Source of the DNA: Yamagishiella unicocca
Taxonomy: Eukaryota > Chlorophyta > Chlorophyceae > Chlamydomonadales > Volvocaceae
NCBI GenBank assembly: GCA_003116995.1
Contig: BDSL01000025.1
Coordinates: forward strand, 124,001-188,000
DNA length: 64,000 nt
Direction of reading: 5' to 3'
Positions 1 through 12,100 of the stretch are shown in pieces. A model generated the notes under the pieces. That model saw only the letters and a program-made list of their open reading frames with translations, had not been told where the DNA came from and ran no database searches. Both the position numbers and the translations under genes were made by a program. The number at the start of each line of letters is the position of its first letter. The stretch's first letter is position 1.

Positions 1-57
1 CTAATTAGTGCCGACCCACGGGTTTTCCTCACATACCCTCCCCCCCCTCCCCCCCAG

Positions 58-2512
58 GGCTCCCCCTGCCTCAGCGCCGTCCACCAGGCCGCCACACTGC
101 TGCAGCGCCTGGTGGTGGCTCGCTTCCCCGCGGTGGCGGAGGCGCGGTACGTGGAGTGGTGGGCTCACTGCCGGCGGCACCCCTCGGGCCACCAGCTGCA
201 CTTCGACAGCGACGACGAGGGGGTGGGCGGGGTGCGCAACCCCCTCGTGTCATCAGTCATCTACCTCACGGGTGGGTGGTGGGCGCCGTGTGACTCCGAT
301 CCGCCCCGAGGTGGGCGGCCAGGGGCAGCGGAATGGACCGCTGTGGGGCCCACTTCGCGGTCCACACAAGGAGAGGCACCGAAGCCATCTTCGAGGAGGC
401 CGCGCCATGTGGGCGGGCAAGGTTGCGTTTGCTGAAGGCACTGGGTTTCGGAGCTTTGGAGCCTACAGGGGCTCCTAACGCAAGGGGGATACCGTGTTTT
501 GCCGTCAACGGCATTTCCTGTTACTGCCCCTCTCTGGGTCTACAGCCGTTCCGATACGCTCGGAGCTGTCTTGGGCCCTATACCCTTAGGGCCCTAATCC
601 ATAAGGGCCCTAAACCCTAAAGTCATTTCGCTCCCGCCGCCGTTGTTGCACTGGCAGGCGGCGTCGGAGGTCCCACGCTCGTCACTCCCCAGGTACGCGG
701 TTGAAGTCGCCGCGTACGACGGACCGTGCGAATACGAAGCGCTCAATCCCCTGCCGTACAGCTTCCCTCCCTGCAGTCCCTTTCTGCCGCTGCTTTGCGG
801 CCGCCTCCGAACCCCGTCATGCGCCGAACCCTCTGAAGCCCCCTGCCGCTGGAGTACCCTTTCCGGCTTTCAGCAGTGAACTCAAATCAGCCCCGCCACC
901 CCCGCCACCTGCCCCCCCCCCGCCTGCCCCTCCCCGCTCGACCACCCATCCTCGTGGCCGCAGCTGCTAGGCGGGCCGCTGGCCCCTCACGGGTGGCTGG
1001 TGCACCCCCGGGAGAACCGGCTGGGCATGTTCGACAGCACCGTGCTGCATGGTGGGGGGGGGTGGAGTTGGGATCATCGCTTGGTTGGGGGAATGGACTG
1101 GATGGCTGGGGTCTGTGGGGGGGAGTGGGTGCGTAGTGTCAGTGGCTGGTACGCGGGGTCTCAGCGCACGTCGCCGCAAGTGCATGTGCGTATACGATGC
1201 GAGAAGGTCAAGAAGACGGGTTGCCTTCGTGTCGTCCCCCCGAGTCGCCGCTGGGCTTTCCGAGCTGAGATCCAGCAGGCAACTCAGGGCGGCGACGCGA
1301 AGACCACCCGGCCTCTACTCCTCTTGGCCTCCCCGCTTCCAAGGCAGCCACTGGGAGGAGGGGGGGCAGGGAGAGACTCCAAACACTTCGTGCTTCAGAG
1401 CATGTGTACGGCACCAATGACGCGTGTACGGCAGCTGATCCCCCGTCCTCCTCCGCCACGTCACACACACCCAGGGGTCATCCCCGGCCGCGGCCCCAGC
1501 CCCCGGCCCGGAGAGCACCGCATCACCCTCATGGTTGCCTTCTGGCGGGACATCCAGTGCAGGTGGGTGGGTGTGTCGCTGCAAGGAAAACCCGTGTACG
1601 AAAGGAAATCCCTTTAGGACAGACGTTTGGAGATGCACGCTGGAGAACTTGATCGAGGAAACTAAAAGTCCGAGGTCCTATTTCGGCTGCGACTCCTAGG
1701 CAGGTATGTGTGGGGGGAGGAGGGGGCGAGAAGAACCGGTTACACGATATGCGAAACGAAGGGCAGAAACGACCTGACGGGAGGCGTTGGGGTCCGGGGC
1801 AACGAGGGTACCCGTCAGGGCCTGGGGTGGAGGGCTTGTGCGGGAGCTACCGGGACGACGACGCCGTCCCAACTCCCAACTCCCAACTCCCTGGTTACGG
1901 TGGACTGGAGGCCACGAGGGGTCAGATTGTCGTCTCGGTGAGGTGGTAGGAGAGGCGCGCCTCTGGGGTCGCAACCTGTGCTGCCGCTAGGGTGTAGTGA
2001 TGACGTGTTGCGTCGTGTGACGGCGCCAGGGAGGGCCATCGGGACCTCTTGGAGGGGCTCGCAGCCCTCCACAGTCCACATCAGATACACACGCGGTTGC
2101 TCGGGGAATGGGATGTGGATGTGGACCTGCGCGCAGCCCCCCAGCGCTTGATGACATGCCCGGGGGGGAGAGGACCGCATTACCCCAACGTGGCTTTCTC
2201 TCTGCGCAGTCTTAGCAACCCGCTCCCACCCACTCCGTGTCCCTCTCTCCCGGTTCCGCCGCCCGGTCCAGGCCCCGAGACGACGGCCTGCCCGGCCCCT
2301 CGCAGCCCTTCCCGACCCCTGGGTCGCCCGCCGCGAGCCGCTACTCCTGGGTGGCCGACATGGCGCCGCATCCGGATGGGCCGGACGGGTGGGGGACGGC
2401 CGACCCACGGGACGCCGCCCCCACTGCCATCAACCGAGTGTGGGAGCGACTGGACGGCAGCGCGGCACAGCCGGGAGCCGTACAGTACGACGCTTGTTTC
2501 CAGGGGTTTTGA
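58..2512 (+). CDS. 2-oxoglutarate/Fe(II)-dependent oxygenase-like protein, 5' truncated by window edge
   Basis: Exons 58-271, 658-692, 964-1051, 1475-1562 and 2272-2512 join in phase and end at TGA 2510-2512; upstream exons lie outside the window. The peptide carries the pattern of the non-haem iron 2OG oxygenase fold: a first-metal-ligand segment HQLHFDSDDEG (His-x-Asp), then SSVIYLTG and VGGPTLVT, then the distal-histidine strand MFDSTVLHGVIPG, and finally EHRITLMVAFW, whose Arg is placed to bind the 2OG carboxylate. Family knowledge says such enzymes hydroxylate or otherwise oxidise a substrate with O2 and 2OG; the substrate cannot be read here. The second exon is only 35 nt but supplies the strand between the two halves of the iron site and is needed to keep phase. 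After the barrel there is a Pro/Asp-rich tail ending GAVQYDACFQGF. A prolyl-4-hydroxylase-type or AlkB-like relative are both possible. The 3' end has TGTAA at 2748. Confidence 0.78.
1575..1650 (-). repeat. Dispersed intron motif family A, copy in the oxygenase gene
   Basis: The core reads GCAAGGAAAACCCGTGTACG on the plus strand, followed by AAAGG...TTTAGGACAGACGTTTGGAGATGCA. Related copies of about 60 bp occur at 8118-8185, 39903-39965, 45866-45930 and 63226-63280, with shorter pieces at many other introns. Here it starts 12 nt after the donor. Confidence 0.75.
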
Positions 2513-2747
2513 GGACTCTTCCCATATTGACTTCTGGGGGCGAGGGTCAGCTACTTTGCATACTGGCAGCCGTATGGCTGGCAAGCTGGCGGATCCGGTG
2601 GCGGATTTGGTGGGGCAATGGGGATGGTGGGGGATTTCGGGGCAGGATGGGGGGTGGCGGACGCGGCGGTGGATTTGGCGGAGACTCGAGGCGGCCTAGA
2701 AGAGTGGGGTCTGGCGGGTGACCTCCTTGTTGGGCCCACTATGGCGC

Positions 2748-2752
2748 TGTAA
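2748..2752 (+). terminator. TGTAA polyadenylation signal
   Basis: TGTAA, the usual green-algal poly(A) signal, lies 236 nt after the stop codon of the oxygenase-like gene, on its strand. Position and spacing are typical; cleavage was not observed directly. Confidence 0.5.
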
Positions 2753-5700
2753 TGCGAAATTGTTGCAGTGAGCTCGCCTCATGCGCCCTCCGACCGATGC
2801 TGCTCCAGCCATATGTCACGTACGGCCAGGGCACTCAGCAAAGTAAGGCAAGTAACGGCAGGCAGCTGTGCGGGTTGGGGCTATACGAGGGTGGTCGATT
2901 GGGATGTCGGAATCGCGCGGGCTGGGAGTCAAAGGCGGTACTGTCTGAGTGGTTCCGTCGCCAAGGTAGATCCGGGGGCGCAAGCTGCAAGGCAAGGAGG
3001 CCTGGCGGTCGCGTGATGCTATCCCTGGCTGGTGCCTTCACGCCCGCATTGCTAGATGGCTTCTTCTCCTGGGCGGGTGCGTAGGAAGGCTCCGCCGTCG
3101 TTACACTGCCAGCACGGGATGGCAGGTGGATGAGGGGCGGGGCCCCCACCACATGGATGCGCACACAGACACCCACAGATGCGAAAGACACTGGAGCTTC
3201 GCGGAGCAGTTGGCAGACCAGCAGGTGAATCAATTGGTAGATCATCATCACAACTGAAACACGGCCACCTCCGGGCGGTACCACCTCCGGGCGATACCAC
3301 CTCCGGGCGATACCACCTCCGGGCGATACCACCTCCGGGCGATACCACCTCCGGGGTAAGGTCTAGGCTCGCACCTGCCAGGTTGCAACCACATTGCGAG
3401 CAGTAGGATGCAACCACATTGCGTGCCACACCAAAGACTATTCGCCAGCTCGTTTCTACCCACCGTCTCCTATGTCGCGCAACCGGGTCTTCTCGCACCC
3501 GCCCACCATCCCTCGGGAAACGCCCCATCTCGACAACGGAGGATCTAGGATGACCCTCGACGCCTGCCACCAACTGCGGCCGGCCCCGCCATGGGGTGCA
3601 GCGCTCGTGCCAAGGCGTGTGTTCCGTGCAGCCGCCGACACGTCCGCCCGAATGGCGAAGCGGTGCGCTGGCAGTTGCCACCGCGCGTGCCGTATCGGTA
3701 GCTGCCTTGCAGCCGGATGCCACCGCAGCGTGGACCCGCCGCGGACGCCCCTGGAGCACGCAGTGCGCGGGTGCCCCTGGAGCACGCAGTGCGCACGTCC
3801 AACGTACTTCCGGAGGCCCCTCCTCCCCTGCATTCGTAATCGAGACACCGCGCTTGCGCTCGGTGCCGAACGATGGGGATTTGCACCTCTCATAGCGCGC
3901 AAAGTATTCCTACAGCGCCCGGCTCGGGCCCCTCCTCATCCTCCTGCTCGTCGTCGAGGGCACTCGCACACTCGGCAGCAGCGGACAAGGTCCAGGGAGG
4001 GAACTCTCGCGGAGATCCGAACCCACCCGAGGAGAAACCTAAGAGCTCCCCCCGGCCGCAAAACGAGGGCAAAAAAGCGTACCCGCCATTCCGATGCACA
4101 CCTGCAATCAGGCTGCCAAATTAGCTTAAAGAAGGAAACCACTGACGGCTGCCGTTACGGCGTGCCACAAATTCCAGCTCGGGCGAGGACCCACCGACCC
4201 GTTGGGCTGCTGCGCCCAATCAGCCACGTGTCACCTTTTGCGTATGACGAAAACCGACCGGCCGCCGTACACCGACCGGCCGCCGTACATCACCAGAGCC
4301 TGCCCGTCTGCAGCTTAACGGCCGTGGTCCGCTGCTAGCCCCCGCACCAATCCTACTTATGCGTTCGCCTGCCCGCGTAATTTTGCCGGCAAGGGTTGAT
4401 GCAACGAAAGGAACATACTATACCAAGGAACAAACTAAATCAAACAAAACACCATGTCTTAGGATTGAAGCCCAGGATTCGGGCTCTATAACCACATAAG
4501 CAGGCAGCCGCTGCCTCCTCCTCCGGGAGTCGCGGCGTCCGTGGATGGAAGCGCCAGCCACACGTGACAAAAGGTCCGGCGCCCCCCGATTCACTTATAA
4601 CACGTACATCCCTACATCCTCCACTTCCGCCTCCTGTGTGCTGCCCCTAGCGCTGCGCTGGCAGCGGCGGGACGCGCCGGTCCACACATGCCCCTGCAGC
4701 CCCCCCGCCGCCGTCGCCGCCACAGCAGCCACTCCCACCCCCGCCACCGAAGTCACAGCAGGCGAGCCACTCCCACGGCAAAATCAAGGCCGCTCCCGAC
4801 GAAGCCCCGCCTGATTCGCCGCTCCAGCCATATCCGCCCCTCCAGACGAGATCCAGGTAGGCAGCATCCAGCAAATCTCGGCACTGCGCACACTACCAAC
4901 CCGCCCACCCTCCCCACACAGCTCACAAATCTCGCTCTCCTCGGCCGCCCGCGCTCCTCACATGCCGGGCTTTCCGTTTTCCGTTTTCCGAATGGAGCAA
5001 AGCGGCAACAACCGCCATGACACACGCACCCTCCGACGTCCTCCGCTGCGTTTCCAGCGACAGGATGCCACAAGAGCCGACACGAAAACTTCAGCGAGCT
5101 TCGAACGCCCGGGCTGCCGCTGCCGCCGCCCTCATTTTTCAGCTGACCCAAAATGACTCTCAGCCAGTACGGGCGCAGCACCACCCGTCGCCTATGCAAC
5201 GGTAACGAATCACACGCGCACATTCTTCGTCGTACGGTTGGTTTCGCAGCGCCTCAGCGGCTGACCCCGATGGCTGGCCGCCACCGCCCGCCGCCGTCTC
5301 CAGGGGTTCGGGGATGGCATACGTCCCGTCGGGTTCGGGATGGAGTGAGTCCCGGGAACGTGTCGACAGCGTCGGCGCCCCTTGCAATACACACATAGCG
5401 ACAAGCGACCGTCAGCTGCTCCACCGCGACCGCGCAAGGAAGGCCTCAGTACCCGACACGATCAGCCGCCGGGCACCTCGGCCCCACATCGCGCCCCACC
5501 CCGCGCCCCACCCCCTTCCCCGCGCAGCACCACCACACTACAACGCTCATGCTCCCACCGCCTCGGTATGTACCTGCGGCCGCGCCGCTGCCCACCCACT
5601 CACATGCGTCGAAACACTTCCACAAACACACCACTACTGCCGCTGCTGCCGCTACTGTCTCCTCCGCTACTGCTGCACCTGCCCAGGGCTCCGGCTCCAG

Positions 5701-6148
5701 CGCCCTACGCCGCACGTATTATCGGCGGAACCACTGTGTAGCCGTACGGGTACCGGCCACCCACTTCCGACCCAAGGGATTCCGTCGCCTTTCGAAACCG
5801 CACTGCTCCAAGGTGACAGATACCTTACCGACCTCAAAGCCGTGCCGTACCTTCTCCCCCACCCGGTTCCAAATCCTCCCCGCGCCTGCTACACCCCTCA
5901 CCTCACCCGCGCCTGCGGCACCTCCCATCACCCCCAATCCCCCACCCCTCCATCGCCGCCACCATGCGTCACCTCCAAAAGAATGTCCTGCCATGCGCTG
6001 CACACTTTCCTCCGACTCCCTCATACATGCCCACCGCTGCCCTGTTTATTCATGCCGCTCCTTCCGAACGCAAAGCTATTGCACCCGCCGCTGCTCGTAC
6101 CGCCACTTACTCACGCCCCACATGCCCCTATCCTTACTCATGCTCCTC
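2753..6148. other. Gene-poor interval between two convergent genes
   Basis: No open frame here shows a recognisable family, a consistent exon chain or a plausible splice pattern. The right part (about 5.4-6.15 kb) is pyrimidine-rich on the plus strand and probably includes the 3' untranslated region of the minus-strand acyltransferase gene. The interval contains a 16-bp minisatellite (3265-3356), a 24-bp direct duplication near 3757-3804, a 17-bp direct duplication near 4256-4290, and one copy of an intron-type dispersed motif near 3470. The long open frames that cross 5.3-6.9 kb on the plus strand are by-products of GC-rich sequence opposite the real last exon at 6149-6847. Confidence 0.5.
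3265..3356. repeat. 16-bp minisatellite, about 5.7 copies
   Basis: The unit CCACCTCCGGGCGATA is repeated head to tail almost perfectly; the first copy has GG in place of GA. It sits outside any gene I can model. Confidence 0.9.
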
Positions 6149-9100
6149 TCAGCCCTCCTGCTGCTGCTGCTGCCCGGAGCCGCTGGGTGGCGCGTGCTTG
6201 CCCCACTCCACCAGCAGCTCCGCATGCCGCAGCACCGGGTGCTGGTGGTGGTGGCGCCGCCACAGGTCCTCCAGCGCCGCGTAGAACCGCCAGTGGTACT
6301 CGTCCACCAGCGCCTGAGGCACCGCCACGACGCCCGCAGCAGGGGCCGCCGTCGGAGCCGCCGGACCCTCACCGCCCCCCCCCGCCTTCGCCTCCGCCGG
6401 CGGCGACCCAATGCCGCCCGAAGCCCCGCGCCTGCCCTGCTGCCGCCGGTTCCGCGGCCCTGCCTTGCCACCCCGACCACCACCACCTCCACTTCCACCG
6501 GGGCTGCTCCCGGTGGAGCAGTGGGAGGTGCGGGGCTGCTGCCCGGCAGCGCCCCCTCCCCCCTCGTCTCCTCCTCCCGCGCTCCGGTCCCGAGGTGGTC
6601 GCGGCGGCGGGGCCGCCCCATGCGGCTTTGCGGAGTCCGGTTCCGGGCCCAGCCCCAGCAGCTGGCGCTGGCGCTGTTGCTCCCAGCCGGCGGGCGGCTG
6701 CAGGGGGCGGCCGATGACGTACACGAGCGGGTTCCGGAGCGGCAGTGTGGTGAGGCCCCAGCGGCCCGCCAGGATGAAGGGCACGGGGAAGCCCAGCCGC
6801 TTGTAGGTCGCCCGCTGCAGCTCGGGGGCGGAGATGAGGTTGCGCAGCTGCGTGTGTGTGTGTGTGGGGGGGGTTACGGAAGGGTGCGGAAGGGGGGGGG
6901 GGTTACGGAAGGGTGCGGAAGGTACGGGAGGATGTCTATAAATAGGGCGTGAAATGAGCGCGTGCGTGCGTGTGTGTGTGTGTTTGAGTGTGTGCGCGAA
7001 TGTGTGTGTGCGGGGTTTGGTGGGCGTGGGGGGCCGCCGAAGGTGAAGGGTACAAGGGGGCCACCCAGCTGCTGCCCTGCAGTCGGGCCCCTAGTCCGAC
7101 TCAAACCTTGACGCTGAACTCGTCCATCCCGTCCCAACCGTCTAACACCCCGTTACCCCCCTTCCCCAAAACTCCGTTCGTTCTTCCTCCTACGTCGGTT
7201 TCCTGGCTGCCTTTCCCCCACGCTCTTCTCCCCCACCTGCAACGTCTCCCCCAGCGCCAGCACCGGCACCAGCCAGGCCCCCTCCTCCAGCGCCAGCCGC
7301 ACGAAGCCCTGATGGCCCGCGTACAGCACCAGCTGGTGCCGCTGCCGCAGCTGCCGACCCACGGGTCGCGGCACAGCCTCCGGCGACGGCGGCCGCAATC
7401 CGAATGATCCAGCAGCTGACGCCTCCGAACCCTCCGGGCCGCCTCCCCCGGCTGCGCCCGCCGGGCTCCGGGTCTTCTCGTCACCGTCAACCCCCCCGGC
7501 TGCTGCTGCGACCTCCAGGGCGGCATGTGGGGAGGCCTTAGCGGCAGAGGCGGCCGCTGCTGCCGGTGAGCCCCGAGGCGGGAGGGCCCTGTCCGCGTAC
7601 ACCAGCTCCGCCTGGCCCCCCGGACACAGCAGTACGGCACCGGTGTCGCGGAGCGCCCGTCGGAAAGTGGCCCGTGTCACCTGGGGGCGAGCGGGGGGGT
7701 GGGGGGCAGCGGGGTTTGCAGGGTGGTGTGGGTGGGGGATGGTCGTGGCGGTGATAGGGGGGAGGAGGCGACGGCAAAACACGAAGCGACACACACACAC
7801 ACACCCCGCATCGAGGTGGCGGTGTGTGTGTGTGTGCGCTGCTGTGGCCTTCTCCCATTCCCCCCCCCACCCCCCACCGCAGCTCCTTTCCAGCACCCGC
7901 CTGAAGCCCCTCCCAAACCCTCGTCCCACAGCAACCGGGTCACGAGTCCGAGCCCTGCGCACACCCCGCCCCGCCCCAGCGGCAACCAGCAGTAAGCAAC
8001 AAGTCCCTTCTACCTGGCCCAATCCCCAGAACGCCGTCTCCGCCCCCGCCCCCGAACCCTCAAGGGCCTACACCGATCCCTCCATCCCCCCCTTTCGTCT
8101 CCTCAACCCAGATCTCCAGCATGCACCTTAAACGTCTGTCCTAAACGTTTTTTTTCTCGCATCCACGGGTCTTCCTCGAAACCCCCCTTTCCTCGACCTC
8201 CCCCCCCTCACCTGTCTGAACCCCGCCCAGCCCGCAATGTCCCTCAGCCCGGGCAGGTAGTGCACTATGGACGCAGTGAGCGTCACGATGGTGCTGCCGG
8301 GCAGGGCGGCGTGCACACTGGGCATGAGCGGCAGGAAGCCGGCGCCGGTGGGGTAGAGCCCGTGGGGGTGGAATCCCAACACGTAGCGCCGCCGGTGCTG
8401 CTGCGACGACTGCTGCTGGGGCTGAGACGACTGCTGGGACGACTGGGGCTGGGGCTGGGGCAGCTGGTGGTGCTGGTTGTGGTGGTGGTGGTGTCCCTCG
8501 CCCCGCTGCCGCTCCAGCTCGTCCGCCACCTCGTGCGCCGTACCCGGGAAGTCCCTGATGACCAGCAGGCGACCCGCCCAGAAGGCCAGGCTGCCCTCCA
8601 CCTCGCGGCTGAACCAGCGGCACAGCCACTCCCACCGCCGGCAGCCTGGGGGCAGTCAGCGGCCGCACGGAGGGGTGGCAGGGGGGGGGTGCGAGGAGGG
8701 GGCGGGGGGCAGTCAGCAGGAGGGTTGTGAGGAAAGCCCGTCAGGGGGGAGGTCCATTGGCAGCAGCAGCGCGCCGTTGCCGTACGACAGCCGACGGAGC
8801 TACCCGCCCTGTCCCGCCGCGCGTCGCGACCCTGCCCTCCCTGCACCTCGTACTGCACCAGTGCTGGAGCGGTAGGACATTAGGACCATTGCTGGAGCAG
8901 ACAACTGCAGTCGTACTAAGCCTTTCCAACGGGTTACCTCGCACCCCCCCGCAACCCACCCGAGTGCGCGGGGTGGCCCCGCAGCGTGATGACAAAGTAC
9001 GGCAGCAGTACGGCAGCCACCGCCGCCGCGGCCTGGCGCAGCGGCAGCAGTGCGAAGGCGGCGGCAATGGCCGAGCAGCTGAAGTGCAGCGGCAGGTACA

Positions 9101-12100
9101 TCATCACCACCGGCATCACGAGGCCTGAGAGGGGGTGTGCATGTGTGTATGGGTGGGGGGGGGAGGGCAGCGCGGTGGGGGCATTACAAGGCTGGCGAGG
9201 GTTTGCTGGCAAGTGGGAATGGGATGACGGGAGCTGACCACGGTGGGGGGAAGAGAACTTTACACTGTTTTCCACATAATAAAACTAGTTAGGCTTTTAG
9301 ATGCATTATTTCATGGCAGCTGTTCCTGCGGGGTAATGCGACCCTCGGGTTACGGCCATTCGAGCCGGGGAGAACCCAATCGTGCCCACCAGTCAGTCGG
9401 AGGTGGGAGCAATCGCCCGCCTCGGCCCCCTCCCATACCTATGTCGTGTAACCGGTCCTTATGCCCCCCCCTCTCTCGTCTCGGCCCCCCTCTCCTATGC
9501 CTATGTCGTGTAACCGGTCCTTATGCCCACCCCTCTCTCGTCTCGGCCCCCCTCTCCTACACCTATGTCGTGTAACCGGTCTTCATGCCCCCCCTCTCCT
9601 GAGGTGTGCGCTCCCCCGCCCCGCCACTCACTCCGGCACTGCACTGCCCTCCCCTCCACACACACACACGCACACACCGGGCCCCCGGGTTACTATGTCG
9701 TGCCAACCAGATTCCTCGCTGCTCCCCACCTGCTGCCCGCGCGAACGAGTCCCTTGGGTGGTGCAGCACCGGCTGCAGCAGCTGGCGAGCAGTGCGGCGG
9801 GTTTGGTAGGTCAGGATGGATACCCCCAAGACCTGGCGGAGGGGAGGGGCGGGGGAAACCGTTGAGGAGGGGAGGGCGCAGTGGAAGTGGTGGTGGAAGC
9901 CTGAGGGTCAGTGCGCGGAAGCGAAGCCACCAGCCGTGACTAGCGACGGCTACCGGTAGCTCCGAGCCCATGGCTCCGACAACTAGCTCCAAGCCGATGA
10001 CAAGTGAACAGGAGGCACCACCGCCTCCCTCCCTCCTTCGTCCCCACCTGCCCCCCCCTTGTCGCGTAAATGGTTTTCAAGACACTCCTTTCCACGGGTG
10101 TTCTCGTTACCCCCCCACCCTTCCCTCTTTTCGCCACCCCCCTTGTCCCTGGCCTGGCCAATTCCTCCCCTCTACCCCCCCCGCCCGCCCCACCAGCTGC
10201 GTGGCCATCATGAGCGCCCCCGCCGTCAGGGCCCAGCAGCGGAGGCAGTAGCCCACCCCCGCCACCAGCTGCTTGGCCAGCAGTAGCACGGCCACCACGG
10301 TGCTGCTGAACAGCGTCCAGCCGATAGCCTGAGGTGGAGGGTGGGCCGGGGGTGGTGGTGGTAGAAAAAAGAACCGGTTACTCGGTGCGGCGGGGGGGCG
10401 GACGTCTTCAAAGAGGACTGGGGGTTGGTGCCGGAGTGGGGGCCACGGACGAGGTGCCCCCCGGGGGCTCAACCCTCGTCCCGCGACCCCGCCGCTCCCC
10501 AGACCTCACGTCACCATACGTAGACATGCAAAGCAAAACAAACTCGCTTGGCCGCCGAAAAATGCCACACCAGCCCAACATATACGCTACATCAGAGCAC
10601 TGCGCATCACACGTCGCCTCCTGCGCGAGTGCCCGGCCCCCCGCTCCTCCTCTTTGCCGCGCCGCTCCGCTGGACCATCACCTCCACCGCCCTCGGTTTG
10701 TCGGCCGTGGATTCGCGGATTGATTCTCTTATCAACTCCCCCCCCCCCCGGGTTGCTGCCCTCCGATTCCTATGTCCTGTATCCATGTCCACTCTCTTCC
10801 CCCCGGGTGCTGGTGACCGTTGCGGCCTCATCGCCGCTTAGCTTCCACCCACACGCCTCGCCTCCCCCCCAGCCCCACCGTGCCGCCAACCCACCTTAGC
10901 AGCCGCCCCACCCCCCTGCGTCGGCTTCCCCCTGCAGAATGCCGACCCCCGGGTCTCCCCTCAATCCCAACCCACCTGCGTCGCCACAAACACGGATCCG
11001 CCCTGGAAGGGCTGGAAGAAGCGCCACGATGGCCTCGCCACCTCCGTGTCCCCCGGGTCCGCCACCTCCGGGTCGCCCGCGCCCCGCTGCCCCGCTGGCA
11101 GCTCCGCAGCTGCCGCCGCTGCGCTGCTGGTCGCCCCCCCGCCCCGCAGCACCGCCGCCCCCGCGCTGCTGGCCGCCCCGGCGCAGTGGCGCAGGTGGCC
11201 GCCCAGGCCGTGGGTGCTGCTGGCGCCGATGAAGACGCAGGACAGCGCCAGGCAGCAGTAGAGCACCCTGGGAGCGCAACAGGCGGGGCGATGAGGGGGC
11301 GATGAGGGGGCGATGAGGGGGATGCTGCCCTCAGAGGGTGAGGTGAGGTGCGGGGGAGCAGGCAGGCCGATGCCTGTACGCTGCGTAACGAGGGTGAGCA
11401 ACCCTCTCCGCACACCCCCTACCGCCGCCGCCACCCATTCGCCGATTCTTGCCGGCCCCGCAACAAGTACCCACCCGCCTCCCCCCGGAGCCCCAGTCGA
11501 GTTACCGGTTCTTATACTTGTAACCCCCCGGAGCCCCAACCCTGCCCCCCGTGGCCCCCCTGGCGCACTGCCGTACACACCGTGACGCCGTGTCCGGCAT
11601 GTGCTCCAGCGCCAGCAGCAGCACGAACCCGGTGATGGACAGCGCCATGCCCATGAGGCACACCAGCAGGCTGGCCAGGGGGCCCGCAAGCAGCTGTGGG
11701 GTTGGGGCGGGAGATGTGTGTGTGGGGGGGGGGGTACAATAGAAGAACCGGTAACGCGACTGGTGTGTGTGTGCGTGGGGGGGGGTTACTGATGTTCGGC
11801 ACCGGAGCTCAAGCGACAGAGGGACGAACTTTGACGGGGAGGGGGGAAGCGCGTGGTGGGCTGAACGGTAGAAGCGCAGCCGCAATGGATCGGATTGGGA
11901 GGGGACGGGGGCCGAGGGGAGGGGGCCGCCCGGATCATAATTTGTCATGCCCGGCAGCAAAACGTTGAGAGGGTGAGTGGTAAGGGCGTCCCGTGGGTCG
12001 GACGGGGGCACAGCTTCCAAAAGAGGGACGCGATCAGTTGCCGCACACGTTGCACAACGGCTCCGTGACGAGTTCCTACAGGCTGCGCGGGTGCACTGCC

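Noticed and set aside
5314..6952. Two plus-strand open frames of 467 codons each
   Set aside because: They overlap the last exon of the minus-strand acyltransferase gene, have Pro/Arg/Ser-rich composition and no domain; high GC keeps several frames open here.
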